Below the pieces are notes generated by a model. It saw only the letters and a program-made list of their open reading frames with translations, made no database searches and was not told where the DNA came from. Positions 1 through 7,340 of a stretch of DNA of 14,616 nucleotides are shown here, one piece after another (positions within the stretch are counted from its first letter, which is position 1; the number at the start of each line of letters is the position of its first letter). A program made the translations under genes and the position numbers. The stretch spans positions 1-14,616 of the forward strand of contig PJAB01001420.1 of assembly GCA_002887195.1 (NCBI GenBank), read 5' to 3'. The DNA is from Chrysochromulina parva. Its lineage: Eukaryota; Haptophyta; Prymnesiales; Chrysochromulinaceae.

Positions 1-47
1 GAGGGTCGGCCGACGAGTTCCCTGACACGCAATCGGAGCGAAACCGT

Positions 48-226
48 CAGGCTCCCGAGTCCCCAAAGGTGCGAAGCATGCCGTGCTCCGCGAGGGCGCT
101 TCGAGGCAAACGGCCGGGCTCCCGAGTTGCTCAAGGGCCAATTCCATGCTCGACGAGGGCTGCATCCCGGCCGGGCTCCCAAGCTGACCGCAAGGGCCAG
201 CGCGCACGCCCGATGAGGGCCAGCGC
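48..226. repeat. Degenerate tandem repeat, three units of about 55-67 bases
   Basis: Three units begin at about 48, 115 and 172. Each starts with GGCTCCCGAG or GGCTCCCAAG (cores at 51-59, 118-126 and 175-183), has an AAGG-type middle and ends near a GAGGGC core (about 92-97, 155-160 and 215-220). Spacings of 67 and 57 bases show that the units have diverged by indels. The first bases of the window also contain GAGGG and CGACGAG, so the array may continue leftwards. No open frame runs through it. It is probably a decayed minisatellite or the end of a larger repeat. Confidence 0.6.
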
Positions 227-326
227 TAACACGAGCACGCCATGACGTCGCAGTCACGTACCTCTCGGCCCGGCGCGCGCCCACAGCTGGACTGCACAAG
301 ACCACACCGCGAAAGAAGTGACACAT

Positions 327-354
327 AGTTGCGAAGTTGCAAAGTTGAAAGTTG
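327..354. repeat. AGTTG repeated four times at about 8-base intervals
   Basis: AGTTG occurs at 327-331, 335-339, 343-347 and 350-354. The near-regular spacing could be a small tandem expansion or an array of short binding sites in the upstream region of the TTL-like gene. Function is unknown. Confidence 0.45.
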
Positions 355-622
355 CGACAATTCGGCCATTGGCATGCCTTCGGCTCGTGACTCTGTCTGA
401 TTGCCTCTCTGACTGTAAATAGGATCACCGCGCGGGAAACGGGGCGTGTCGTTCTAACTTCCATCGTTCGCCACCCTCGACTCCCACTGGAAGCCTGTGT
501 GGATCTGGATGCGATGTCAGACCGCCCTGAAGAAGAATCTGAGCGTTGTATTGAACAGGCACGGCGTCGTGTTGTAACGAACAGCGTGTTGAAACGGCCA
601 CACCTCCGTCCATTGCGATACT

Positions 623-635
623 ATTGTAATACAAT
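623..635. promoter_or_regulatory. AT-rich palindrome upstream of the TTL-like gene
   Basis: ATTGTA and TACAAT are exact reverse complements separated by a single A. The half-site overlaps a second palindrome, ACAATTGT (631-638). It sits about 120 bases before the chosen ATG in otherwise GC-rich DNA. It could be a dimer-binding site or simply a 5' UTR hairpin; no factor can be named. Confidence 0.3.
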
Positions 636-755
636 TGTACATGTAGAGGCCCTCGTGATTGGAAGACGCGTCGTGTTGATCACCAACTTTGTGTTTTTTG
701 AAACGCGCTGTGGGGCGTTTTGACGCTCCCCACGCACGTGCTGTTCAACTTTCGC

Positions 756-2653
756 ATGACAAGCCCATCGAAGTGGGACAAGGCCCGCAAGACCGGCTCT
801 GGCCCGGCAATGCACGGCGCAAGCTCGCCGCGGCATGACGAAGCAGCCGCAGCGGCATCCAGTGACAAGGGCACCACGTACCTTGCGTACATCGGGCACC
901 GGCACAATGGCAGTTCGCTCCTCGAGATGGCTATCAACAAAAGACCATGGTGGCAAATGACCTCCGACGATTCGCGGACTGATTGGAACTTTTGCTGGAG
1001 CCAGAAAGCATTCGATTGGGACTCATTCTATGGGCGGGCGCCGGGCGCACCCAAGCAGGTCCTCAACCGCATACGCGGCAACGGGGGCATCACCATCAAG
1101 GATCGCCTCGTCGTCAACATGCGCAAATACGCCAAGGCCGCGAAGCTCGACCCGAGCAAACCACCGTACCTGCCTATGAGCTTCATAGTGACGGTCGCGG
1201 GGGAGGACGACGAGCCGTCCAAGGTCGACAACGGCCTCAAGCATGATTACGAGCTGCGCGCGCTGCGCGATGCCGCAGAAGCCTACAACCAGAAAGGCGA
1301 GAAGATGTGGATTGTACGACAGCATGGCTCGAACACTGAAGGGAGCTTGGTCAGCCTCGTCGCCAGTCGAACCACGATGACCTTTCGAATCTCTCTCCGC
1401 TGCAGGTCAAGCCGCCCCCTGCCAACCGTGGGCGTGGCATTCATGTGTTCAAGACGCTCAAACAGGCAGAGAGCTTCCTGAAGCAGAAGAAGCCTAATAG
1501 CACGTGGGTGGTCCAAAAATATATGGAGGACGCGCTGCTCATTGACGGGCGCAAGTTTGACATCCGGCTGCTCGTGCTGCTCACGGCCGATAAGCGTCTC
1601 TTCATGTATCGCGACTCGTATGTACGCACCGCTGGCGTCAAGTACGATCCGACGATTGTGACGGACCAGGCGATGCACCTCGTCAACGACGCGATCCAGT
1701 CCAAGTTCAAAGAAACCTATGGCATGTATGAGGACTGCAACAAGATGAGCTTGGACGACTTTCGCAAACATCTCGCGGAGAACCCCCTGCCTAGCGGGCG
1801 CTTCCTAAGCGTCGACACCGACTTGTGGCCGCAGATGCGCGAGTCGGTGGCACATGTCTTTTGCTGCGGCCAGGGGCACTTCGTGCCACCACCGCCCAAC
1901 AGCTCCATGTTTGAGCTCTTTGGGCTCGACTTTATGGTCGACGAGGCGGGGCGGGCCATTCTCATTGAGGCCAACTCGGGCCCCGCGCTCTGTCGGCATG
2001 GGCGGGTCCTCGAAGACATGATGCCAAGGCTGCTTGAGGAGACCTTCCAAAAGGCTGTGGACACGATCTTACCGCCGCCCGCGGGCGCCACGCTGCCCAC
2101 GACGCTGGATTGCTTCGAAGAGATCGCCGTGCTCGCACCGCCTGTGTCCGGCTGCGCCGACCGCCTGGCGGCCGCAGAGAAGGCTGATGAGAAGGCTGCG
2201 TCGCACTCTCCGCCACGGCCCCGCTCCGCGGTCAACCCAGAGGCGGTGGTCAAGCGTCTCTTCGCCGCCGCGGCGCCCACTATTGAGGAGCTCGCGGCGC
2301 GCGCGCGCGCACGGCGCGAGCGCGAGGAGAAGGCCGTCGCCGCCGCGCGCCTCCTCTTCCATGCGGCCCAAGAGGCACGTCACAATGCCATCGCAGCGTC
2401 CCAAACGCTCAAATTGAACGCCGAGACGGACACTCTCAGCCGTTTTGACGCCCTTAGTCAGACCGACGTCCTCAGCCGGCTTCCACTGCTCAAGCGCCCT
2501 GCGTACGTGGAGCGCCAGCGGGTCTGGGCGCATGTGGGCGATGAGCATGTTCCCGTTGGTGTCACCTTCGGCTCGGGCTTGCTCGTCGCGGGGCGCATTC
2601 CTGCGAACCGGCGCATTCCACTCGGGATGAGCACGATTCATGTGGTGAGCTAG
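756..2653 (+). CDS. Tubulin tyrosine ligase-like (TTL/TTLL) protein, two exons
   Basis: ATP-grasp enzyme of the tubulin-tyrosine-ligase superfamily, which adds an amino acid (Tyr, Glu or Gly, depending on subtype) to tubulin in the cytoplasm or axoneme. Exons 756-1313 and 1406-2653 join in phase 0 to give 601 residues. Splicing creates KMWIVKPPPANRGRGIHVF (about 183-201), the nucleotide-binding W-I-V-K-P...GRGI segment. Further motifs are VQKYMED (222-228), DGRKFDIR (233-240), MHLVN (276-280; HLTN is usual), FELFGLDFMVDE (355-366) and the metal-binding E-x-N in LIEANSGPAL (E374, N376). The layout of these motifs resembles TTL itself, but substrate type cannot be fixed. About 200 further residues follow the catalytic core, including an Ala/Arg/Glu-rich helix (about 478-520). 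ATG 756 is the first Met in frame; the frame is open upstream only to a TTG at 720. An additional 5' exon is possible. The next gene lies 273 bases downstream on the same strand. Confidence 0.88.
1314..1405 (+). other. Spliceosomal intron, 92 bases, phase 0
   Basis: The donor is ATT|GTACGA and the acceptor is a pyrimidine-rich tract ending CTGCAG|GTC. Removing it joins the two open frames exactly between the I and V of the conserved W-I-V-K-P segment of TTL enzymes. The intron contains no in-frame continuation of the conserved protein. This is the only intron I can support in the window. Confidence 0.88.
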
Positions 2654-2846
2654 GTTTCTCTACCACCGCAACTCCCCAAGAGAGTACTTCCGAATAGAGA
2701 TGGCGCATGTACATGTGTATAGTGTAACAACGTGAACGTCCCAGCGCCGCCATCGAACATACTGTATTCGCGACAATCCGGATCAATGCGGATGCACGGC
2801 TGGGGCATGAAGTTCCGTGGGTCCGATCTTTCCATTGTTGCACTGC

Positions 2847-2917
2847 AGACAGAAGCACAGGAGTGAGCGCGGGGGGACCGCGACAAAATTGACTGACTGA
2901 CTGAGACAGAAGCACAG
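2847..2917 (+). repeat. Fourteen-base direct repeat pair and GACT microrepeat before the EF-hand gene
   Basis: AGACAGAAGCACAG occurs at 2847-2860 and again at 2904-2917, 57 bases apart, with a GACTGACTGACTGAGA run (2891-2905) leading into the second copy. Both copies end in CAG and lie just upstream of the EF-hand start codon. The pair probably reflects a small tandem duplication. Alternative 3' splice sites of a 5' UTR intron are a second possibility. The rest of 2654-2926 shows nothing else recognisable. Confidence 0.5.
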
Positions 2918-2926
2918 AGCGGATGC

Positions 2927-5722
2927 ATGCTCAGGTTGAAACTCTATTCATATGACCCAAGAATCGCGTTTCGGTTTCCGCCAACCGGGCCAAGTCCCAA
3001 CAAACGCGTCCGACCCGACAGAAGACGAATCATGCCCAATCGCGATGGTGGAATTCCCCAAACGCGCATCGAGAAGCGTGCAGTGAAGGGCGCCCTGAAC
3101 AACATCAAGGACGCTTCTCGGCGCTTTGCCGAGTTCGACGTCAACGGCGACGGCTTGCTCGACTTCGAAGAATTCTATGCGATGCTTCCACACCGATTGC
3201 GCGAGGCTTACACATCCAACCAGATCCATGGATGGTTTGATGACGCCGATACCGATGGTGACGGCACATTGAGCATCAACGAGTTCTTTCTTTGGAGCCT
3301 TGGGACCTCCGCTGAGAAATTCGGTGCAACCTCGATCACAAACGCTCTCAAGAAGTTTGACCGCAGTCCCGACAAGAGCGGCCTGTTCGACATGCTATCC
3401 TTTGAGCGCCTGTGCATCGAGCTCGGCTTCGGCGCCCATCAAGCTCAGAACATCTTCCGCAGCCTCGACATTGCCGGAACGGGTACCGTGACCATCGACG
3501 AGATCGTGATGCTGCTCGGAAAGAACCAATCCACTATCCCCGCCAAGCACGAGGCCAAGCAGTTCATCACGTCGCTCGTGTGGAGCTGGGACGAGTCGAG
3601 TACGTCGAACTCAGATAGGCGAGCGCTCGAGCGGCAGGCGGCCTCGTGGCGCATCACTGGGAACGACGCGACGACCATTCGCAAGCAGCTGCAAGGGCAC
3701 CTACAAAACTCTGGCGCGATGGTCGCCGATCTCGTCAGGCTCTTTGATGATGACAACACTGGCGAGATGCAGATCGACGACATGGAGTTCCACAAGGCCA
3801 TGAAGACTCGGTTCGGATTCCGCGGCATGCCGTGGGTGCTCGATGAGGTCTTCAAGTCCATTGACACGGATGGGAGCGGCGAGATTGGCTTCGACGAGCT
3901 CTTTGAGTTTGTGCGGGGGCGGCGGCACTCCCTCGACAGACGCACAAGGGAGGTGCGCTGCTTAGCGCTGCAGACGGCCAAGGGGTACGACCTGACCGAC
4001 CTGGACTGGGACGCGGACCAGCTCCGCCTGCAGATCAAGACGGCGCTCGAGCGGAGAAAGCTGTCGACGACCGACCTGATCCGCGCGTGGGACCGCTCTG
4101 GGGATCAGCGAATCTCGAAGATCGAATTCCTCAACAGCATCGGCGAACTCTTCAGCTCGAGTCCGGCGCACCAGCAGCTCTTCCGCGACACAGTGCACCC
4201 TATTGCCACTAAGATCTTTTGGGCGATCTGCGGCGGAGATAATGAGATCGATGTCGCCGAACTCGAGAGATGGTTACGTGAGCAGCCGGCACTTAATCCC
4301 CTTAAGTCCGGTGGCATCACAGATGCAAATGCAAAGAGACGTGCATCCGAGACGGAGGCCATCGGCCGCCTTGGCCGCCTGCTTGAGAACGATGCTGAAG
4401 CACAGCGGCGTGCAGCGGCAAGTAGGGAGCTGGTCAGGAAGCGTGTCGACGAGGCCATCGCCAGCGCAGCGACGACCTCACGTGCGCGCGAGGCGGTGGC
4501 GCTGGCCAACAGGCAAAATGCGTGCGTCGCTGAAGCGCAGAGGATCGCCTTCATGCGAACGCCGCTCGGCCCCATCCCGCCCGCTCCGAGCTCGCGGAGG
4601 TACAGCCGATCAGGCCACGCGCCCCGCCTCGATGAGCATGAATCGCTGCCCATAACCACGAGCCGCATGACGACAAACCTCACGACCAGCCAGTCATCGA
4701 GTGCGCTACCGGCGGTGCGACAGGGGCGCCGTGTGCAGGGCGTCGCCGTGCTCCAGCGCTGGGAGAGGGACACGTGCTTGCCTTCCGATCTGAAGCCCGC
4801 TCCGCTGCGCTTCTCAGCGCGGGTGCCGCGCACACGCAAGGAGGAGTGGCAACAGGATCGTTCGAGTGTGGCGGTCCTGCCGCCGTTTGGGAAGCTTCGG
4901 CCGCAGAGCGCCTTGAAGCTGACCCAGGCGGTACAGAGGGAGGAGTTGATCCAGGCGGCACAGAGGGCGGTACAGAGGACGGCCCTCGCGCCCAACATGG
5001 CGCCTGAGAGCTGGCTTGCAGGCTCACCTAAAATGTGGAACGACGAGGCGGACAAGAACGACGGGCAGGTAGACGGGAAGCTTGAGGAAAACGATGGGCA
5101 GGTAGACGGGAAGCTTGAGGAGGGGCCGTTAATGGGGCCGTCCGCGACGGAGGCGGCGATGCGTCGGCTGGAGCTGCGGCTCATGAGCGAGGCGAGCGAG
5201 GAGTATGGCATCGACCTATTACGAAACTGCAGTGGAGCCACCCCGGCATCGCCATCGGCGCAGGAGGCGGCAGACGCAGACGCGGACGCGGACGCCGCCT
5301 TCATGGAGAGATATCACATGCCCTTTGAGGCCGACATTAAGGCCGAGAAGCGCAGCAGAAATCACTTTAAACAGCAGCAGCATCTCGGCTCCCGGTGGGA
5401 CGGTCGGAAGTCGACACGGCAGTCGCCGATCAGGCGCGGCCTGCAGCGAAGCACATCGCAGCCGTCCTCGTCCACAACGGGACGCGGCGGCGTGTTGATC
5501 AAGCCTTTGCCACAGCTTGACATGATATTCGAAGACGAGAAGGATGTGCGCCGCGCATACACACCCCTGGAACGCATGCGCGCGCACACGCCCCTGTGGG
5601 ATGTGGAGCGCTCGAACCTCTTGCGGTCGCGAGAATCAGTCCGGGCGCTGCCCATGCGAGAGGGGGACCAACCGCGCGACAGTAAAGGGCGCCCGCAGAC
5701 GCCGCTATGGTGGTTGTTTTGA
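2927..5722 (+). CDS. Large multi-EF-hand calcium-binding protein with disordered tail
   Basis: A 931-residue single-exon frame. EF-hand loops seen: DVNGDGLLDFEE (71-82), DTDGDGTLSINE (108-119), DIAGTGTVTIDE (181-192), a degenerate DDDNTGEMQIDD (274-285), DTDGSGEIGFDE (313-324) and DRSGDQRISKIE (389-400). Weaker ones lie near 145-160 and 425-440. Loops 1, 2 and 313-324 have all the usual calcium ligands. The run LFEFVRGRRHSLDRR (325-339) is, from memory, typical of EF-hand proteins in microalgae and protists. Residues 450-931 are charged, low-complexity and probably disordered, with an 11-residue tandem duplication and three TPL motifs at the C-terminus (YTPLERM, HTPLWDV, QTPLWWLF). It is a likely calcium sensor or scaffold; flagellar or cytoskeletal location is only an inference. 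ATG 2927 is the most upstream Met; ATG 3032 (residue 36) just before the EF-hand domain is an equally credible start. It converges with the next gene, 293 bases away. Confidence 0.88.
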   Translation: MLRLKLYSYDPRIAFRFPPTGPSPNKRVRPDRRRIMPNRDGGIPQTRIEKRAVKGALNNIKDASRRFAEFDVNGDGLLDFEEFYAMLPHRLREAYTSNQIHGWFDDADTDGDGTLSINEFFLWSLGTSAEKFGATSITNALKKFDRSPDKSGLFDMLSFERLCIELGFGAHQAQNIFRSLDIAGTGTVTIDEIVMLLGKNQSTIPAKHEAKQFITSLVWSWDESSTSNSDRRALERQAASWRITGNDATTIRKQLQGHLQNSGAMVADLVRLFDDDNTGEMQIDDMEFHKAMKTRFGFRGMPWVLDEVFKSIDTDGSGEIGFDELFEFVRGRRHSLDRRTREVRCLALQTAKGYDLTDLDWDADQLRLQIKTALERRKLSTTDLIRAWDRSGDQRISKIEFLNSIGELFSSSPAHQQLFRDTVHPIATKIFWAICGGDNEIDVAELERWLREQPALNPLKSGGITDANAKRRASETEAIGRLGRLLENDAEAQRRAAASRELVRKRVDEAIASAATTSRAREAVALANRQNACVAEAQRIAFMRTPLGPIPPAPSSRRYSRSGHAPRLDEHESLPITTSRMTTNLTTSQSSSALPAVRQGRRVQGVAVLQRWERDTCLPSDLKPAPLRFSARVPRTRKEEWQQDRSSVAVLPPFGKLRPQSALKLTQAVQREELIQAAQRAVQRTALAPNMAPESWLAGSPKMWNDEADKNDGQVDGKLEENDGQVDGKLEEGPLMGPSATEAAMRRLELRLMSEASEEYGIDLLRNCSGATPASPSAQEAADADADADAAFMERYHMPFEADIKAEKRSRNHFKQQQHLGSRWDGRKSTRQSPIRRGLQRSTSQPSSSTTGRGGVLIKPLPQLDMIFEDEKDVRRAYTPLERMRAHTPLWDVERSNLLRSRESVRALPMREGDQPRDSKGRPQTPLWWLF
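5057..5122 (+). repeat. 33-base in-frame tandem duplication inside the EF-hand gene
   Basis: Two adjacent 33-base units (5057-5089 and 5090-5122) differ at two positions and encode NDGQVDGKLEE twice. Because the length is a multiple of three, the frame is kept. Weaker repeats lie just upstream (TQAVQRE, QAAQRAVQR at about 4921-4980). The near identity suggests a recent slippage or unequal-exchange event in the disordered tail. Confidence 0.85.
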
Positions 5723-6015
5723 GGAGTTGGAGCCGGAGGTGACTGGAAGAGTTGATTGCCTTTTCATTGGTGGCCCCATATCGCAGTAATATCGCAGAGG
5801 GGCTATCAACGCCTCCGCGGGCACCGAAGAGCGATCATTTGACCGTGTGCTCTGAGTGATGGCGTGTGTGGGGGTGAAAACTCTAAACTGAAAATCGTTG
5901 CGATCCCGCGGTGAGGTGATGTGTCACGGGCGGGGTCTTCTTGCTATCCGAGCGCCCTTACATGAAATCGCGCCACTATACCCTCGTTGTGCCTATCTGG
6001 CTCAGTCTGCGACGC
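5723..6015. other. Convergent intergenic spacer between the EF-hand and secreted-protein genes
   Basis: This 293-base region separates two converging coding regions and should hold both 3' ends. ATATCGCAG occurs twice (5778-5786 and 5789-5797). No AATAAA or other consistent polyadenylation signal is visible, and I see no RNA gene. Confidence 0.4.
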
Positions 6016-6942
6016 TCATCCCTCGACTCGCGCTGATGTGTTCGACGCAGAGCCTGACCCGTGCACATTCGGCATCTCGCAGCCAGCAACGCAACCAGCA
6101 GCGCGCAGAGCCCCCACAACATGCGCAAACTCATTCACACACTGCACCCATCCAGCTGCACCATTTGCCTTGACACAAGCATGGAACGCCCTGGCACATG
6201 CTGGAGAGCACATGCTGTGCAACGAGCTGCCGCCACGCTCCACTTTTTGAGATGATGCTGGCAGCGTGGGACTGGGAGGCAATCCAGAACATGGAGGTGA
6301 TGGGGGGTGGCTTGGAGAACGCGGAGAGGGCCTCAGACGTGAAGGTCTGTGCGGCAGCGACGGGGGCGACGGCGGTGGCAGTGGCGGTGGCGGCGTCCGA
6401 ATGAGGAGCACGCCTGTCGTGTCGAAAACGGGGGGAATATGAGTCGATGGCAACGATGGCAACGATGGCAACGGGGCAGGTTCCGAAGGCGACGGCGGCG
6501 GTATTGGTGGGAAGGGAATCGCGGGCGGGCAGATACCCATGGCCTTGGTGTAGGGATTCAGATGGCAAGGCGAAGGCAGGGCGAAGCCCTTTGACGATTG
6601 GCCCTCGAGACGACCTGTGCACTCGCATCGTTGAGCACTCGAACCGTTGCTATGGCACATAGTAGTTGCACCATTACTGCATTGGAAGAGGCCCTGGCAC
6701 CCGGCAGTGACGGTGACCGAGCGATGATCCTCGCAGTCAAATTTACCGCCGCGCCCCTTGGGGCACACCATTTCGCATGGCGAGGCGCCGAAGCAAACGT
6801 TAGGCAAACTTTGCCTGATGAGCTTCACGACACAGCCTGAAGCGCCCGTGCTGTTTTCGAAGCCTCCTGCCGGGGCCCAGGTCCTCGCCGCCGCTTGTAG
6901 CACACAGATGGCAAACGCGATCATCCTCATTGGCGTCACCAT
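6016..6942 (-). CDS. Secreted Cys-rich / Pro-rich / Cys-rich protein
   Basis: 308 residues. The N-terminus has a basic residue and a hydrophobic core (MIAFAICVLQAAA, 7-19) with likely cleavage after A19 or A23, a secretory signal peptide. An N-terminal module (about 37-138) holds 12 cysteines and two N-glycosylation sequons (N30-S-T, N99-G-S). A Pro/Ser-rich linker (about 139-232) has PPSP and PPPLPPPSPP runs as in algal hydroxyproline-rich wall proteins. The C-terminal module (245-288) has six cysteines spaced C-x3-C-x6-C-x11-C-x15-C-x3-C. I do not recognise either Cys module. The overall plan (Cys domain, Pro rod, Cys domain) recalls pherophorin-type extracellular matrix proteins, but no pherophorin homology is visible. 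A surface or matrix role is inferred. ATG 6942 is the first Met; Met 7 could also start. The gene reads into the convergent spacer, and its upstream region carries a telo-box-like site. Confidence 0.72.
   Translation of the reverse strand: MVTPMRMIAFAICVLQAAARTWAPAGGFENSTGASGCVVKLIRQSLPNVCFGASPCEMVCPKGRGGKFDCEDHRSVTVTAGCQGLFQCSNGATTMCHSNGSSAQRCECTGRLEGQSSKGFALPSPCHLNPYTKAMGICPPAIPFPPIPPPSPSEPAPLPSLPSLPSTHIPPVFDTTGVLLIRTPPPPLPPPSPPSLPHRPSRLRPSPRSPSHPPSPPCSGLPPSPTLPASSQKVERGGSSLHSMCSPACARAFHACVKANGAAGWVQCVNEFAHVVGALRAAGCVAGCEMPNVHGSGSASNTSARVEG
6446..6472 (-). repeat. Nine-base unit repeated three times in the Pro-rich linker
   Basis: GATGGCAAC on + occurs three times exactly (6446-6454, 6455-6463, 6464-6472). 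On the coding strand it gives the LPSLPSLPS run in the Pro/Ser linker of the secreted protein. The 9-base length keeps the frame, which supports the annotated frame and points to slippage-driven linker growth. Confidence 0.75.
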
Positions 6943-7009
6943 CGCGACGTTGGTCGTCGCTTTCCGTTGCTGCCGCGTTCCACCGCAAAACCAGTGGAAG
7001 TGTGATCCG

Positions 7010-7021
7010 TTTAGGGTTTAG
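7010..7021 (-). promoter_or_regulatory. Telo-box-like motif (CTAAACCCTAAA on minus)
   Basis: TTTAGGGTTTAG on + reads as CTAAACCCTAAA on -, containing the plant telo-box core AAACCCTAA. It lies about 68-79 bases upstream of the secreted-protein ATG, in promoter position and orientation. In plants this box occurs in promoters of ribosomal and translation genes; whether it acts in this organism is unknown. It could also be a chance or interstitial fragment of a TTTAGGG telomere repeat. Confidence 0.35.
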
Positions 7022-7045
7022 TCAACTTTAAAGCTCACCAGCGCG

Positions 7046-7068
7046 GCGTGGCTTTTAGAAAGCCACGC
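7046..7068. other. Perfect 10-base-pair hairpin with TAG loop
   Basis: GCGTGGCTTT (7046-7055) pairs perfectly with AAAGCCACGC (7059-7068) around a three-base loop. On + it is followed by ATGCAAAAAATG. It lies about 100 bases upstream of the secreted-protein start and about 275 bases past the stop of the membrane-protein gene, so it could act as RNA structure in either transcript or as a DNA site. Function is unknown. Confidence 0.6.
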
Positions 7069-7230
7069 ATGCAAAAAATGTCCATCGAATATTACAGTTT
7101 ACTGCGTCCCGTACCCACACCCCTTTCGCTTTGTTTCGTGTCTGACACATCCGGATAGCACACTCACGCCTCCGACCTCAGAAGAAGCTGGCGACCAGCA
7201 CACCACTGCAACCAACCAGTCCGTGCACCA

Positions 7231-7254
7231 CCGTGCGGTACTGCGGTACCACGG
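7231..7254. other. Bulged hairpin past the membrane-protein gene
   Basis: CCGTG (7231-7235) pairs with CACGG (7250-7254) and GTAC (7238-7241) with GTAC (7246-7249), around a TGCG loop and with a two-base bulge. It begins 87 bases past the stop codon of the minus-strand membrane-protein gene, so it is a candidate 3' UTR structure. It is embedded in CACCAC-rich sequence, where chance pairing is more likely. Confidence 0.4.
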
Positions 7255-7340
7255 CACCACACCGCACCACACCAAGATCGCAGAACGATCGTGCACACAT
7301 GGACAGGCTCGCAGCCCATGCCCTTTTTGGTTGTGCCTCA

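Larger units (their letters stand above)
227..755. other. Upstream region of the TTL-like gene, no gene seen
   Basis: No supportable coding region was found; the short open frames here have no recognisable content. The composition becomes more AT-rich than the flanking coding DNA. An inverted CCAAT (ATTGG, 368-372) lies about 45 bases before a TATA-like TGTAAATAGG (414-423), which is a plausible but weak promoter arrangement on +. AGTTG occurs four times at 7-8 base spacing (327-354). An AT-rich palindrome lies at 623-635. The transcription start is not determinable by eye. Confidence 0.4.
6943..7340. other. Spacer between two minus-strand genes with two hairpins and a telo-box-like site
   Basis: This 398-base stretch lies upstream of the secreted-protein gene and downstream of the membrane-protein gene. 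No convincing coding region was found. It contains a TTTAGGG-type sequence (7010-7021), a perfect 10-base-pair hairpin (7046-7068), a CACCAC-rich stretch (about 7200-7270) and a second hairpin (7231-7254). It should hold the promoter of one gene and the 3' end of the other. Confidence 0.45.

Noticed and set aside
720..755. Extension of the TTL-like protein to a TTG at 720
   Set aside because: A TTG start is unlikely in a eukaryotic nuclear gene, and the 12 added residues show no family similarity; ATG 756 was chosen.
1314..1445. Frameshift making the TTL-like gene a pseudogene
   Set aside because: GT-AG boundaries with a pyrimidine tract remove exactly the segment that interrupts the conserved W-I-V-K-P...GRGI region, so an intron is the better explanation.
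1283..1771. 162-codon antisense frame over the intron and second TTL exon
   Set aside because: The sense strand carries the conserved catalytic core, and the antisense product has no recognisable motif.
2723..2727. TGTAA as a green-algal polyadenylation signal for the TTL-like gene
   Set aside because: It occurs about 70 bases past the stop, but no comparable signal appears at matching positions after the other genes, so it may be chance.
4105..5304. 399-codon open frame antisense to the EF-hand gene
   Set aside because: Ser/Arg/Ala-rich content is typical of the complement of GC-rich coding DNA, and the sense frame has clear EF-hand loops and in-frame repeats.
7046..7068. Histone-type 3' stem-loop
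   Set aside because: The loop and stem lengths do not match the 6-base-pair, 4-base-loop histone element, the flanking ACCA is absent, and no histone gene lies upstream.
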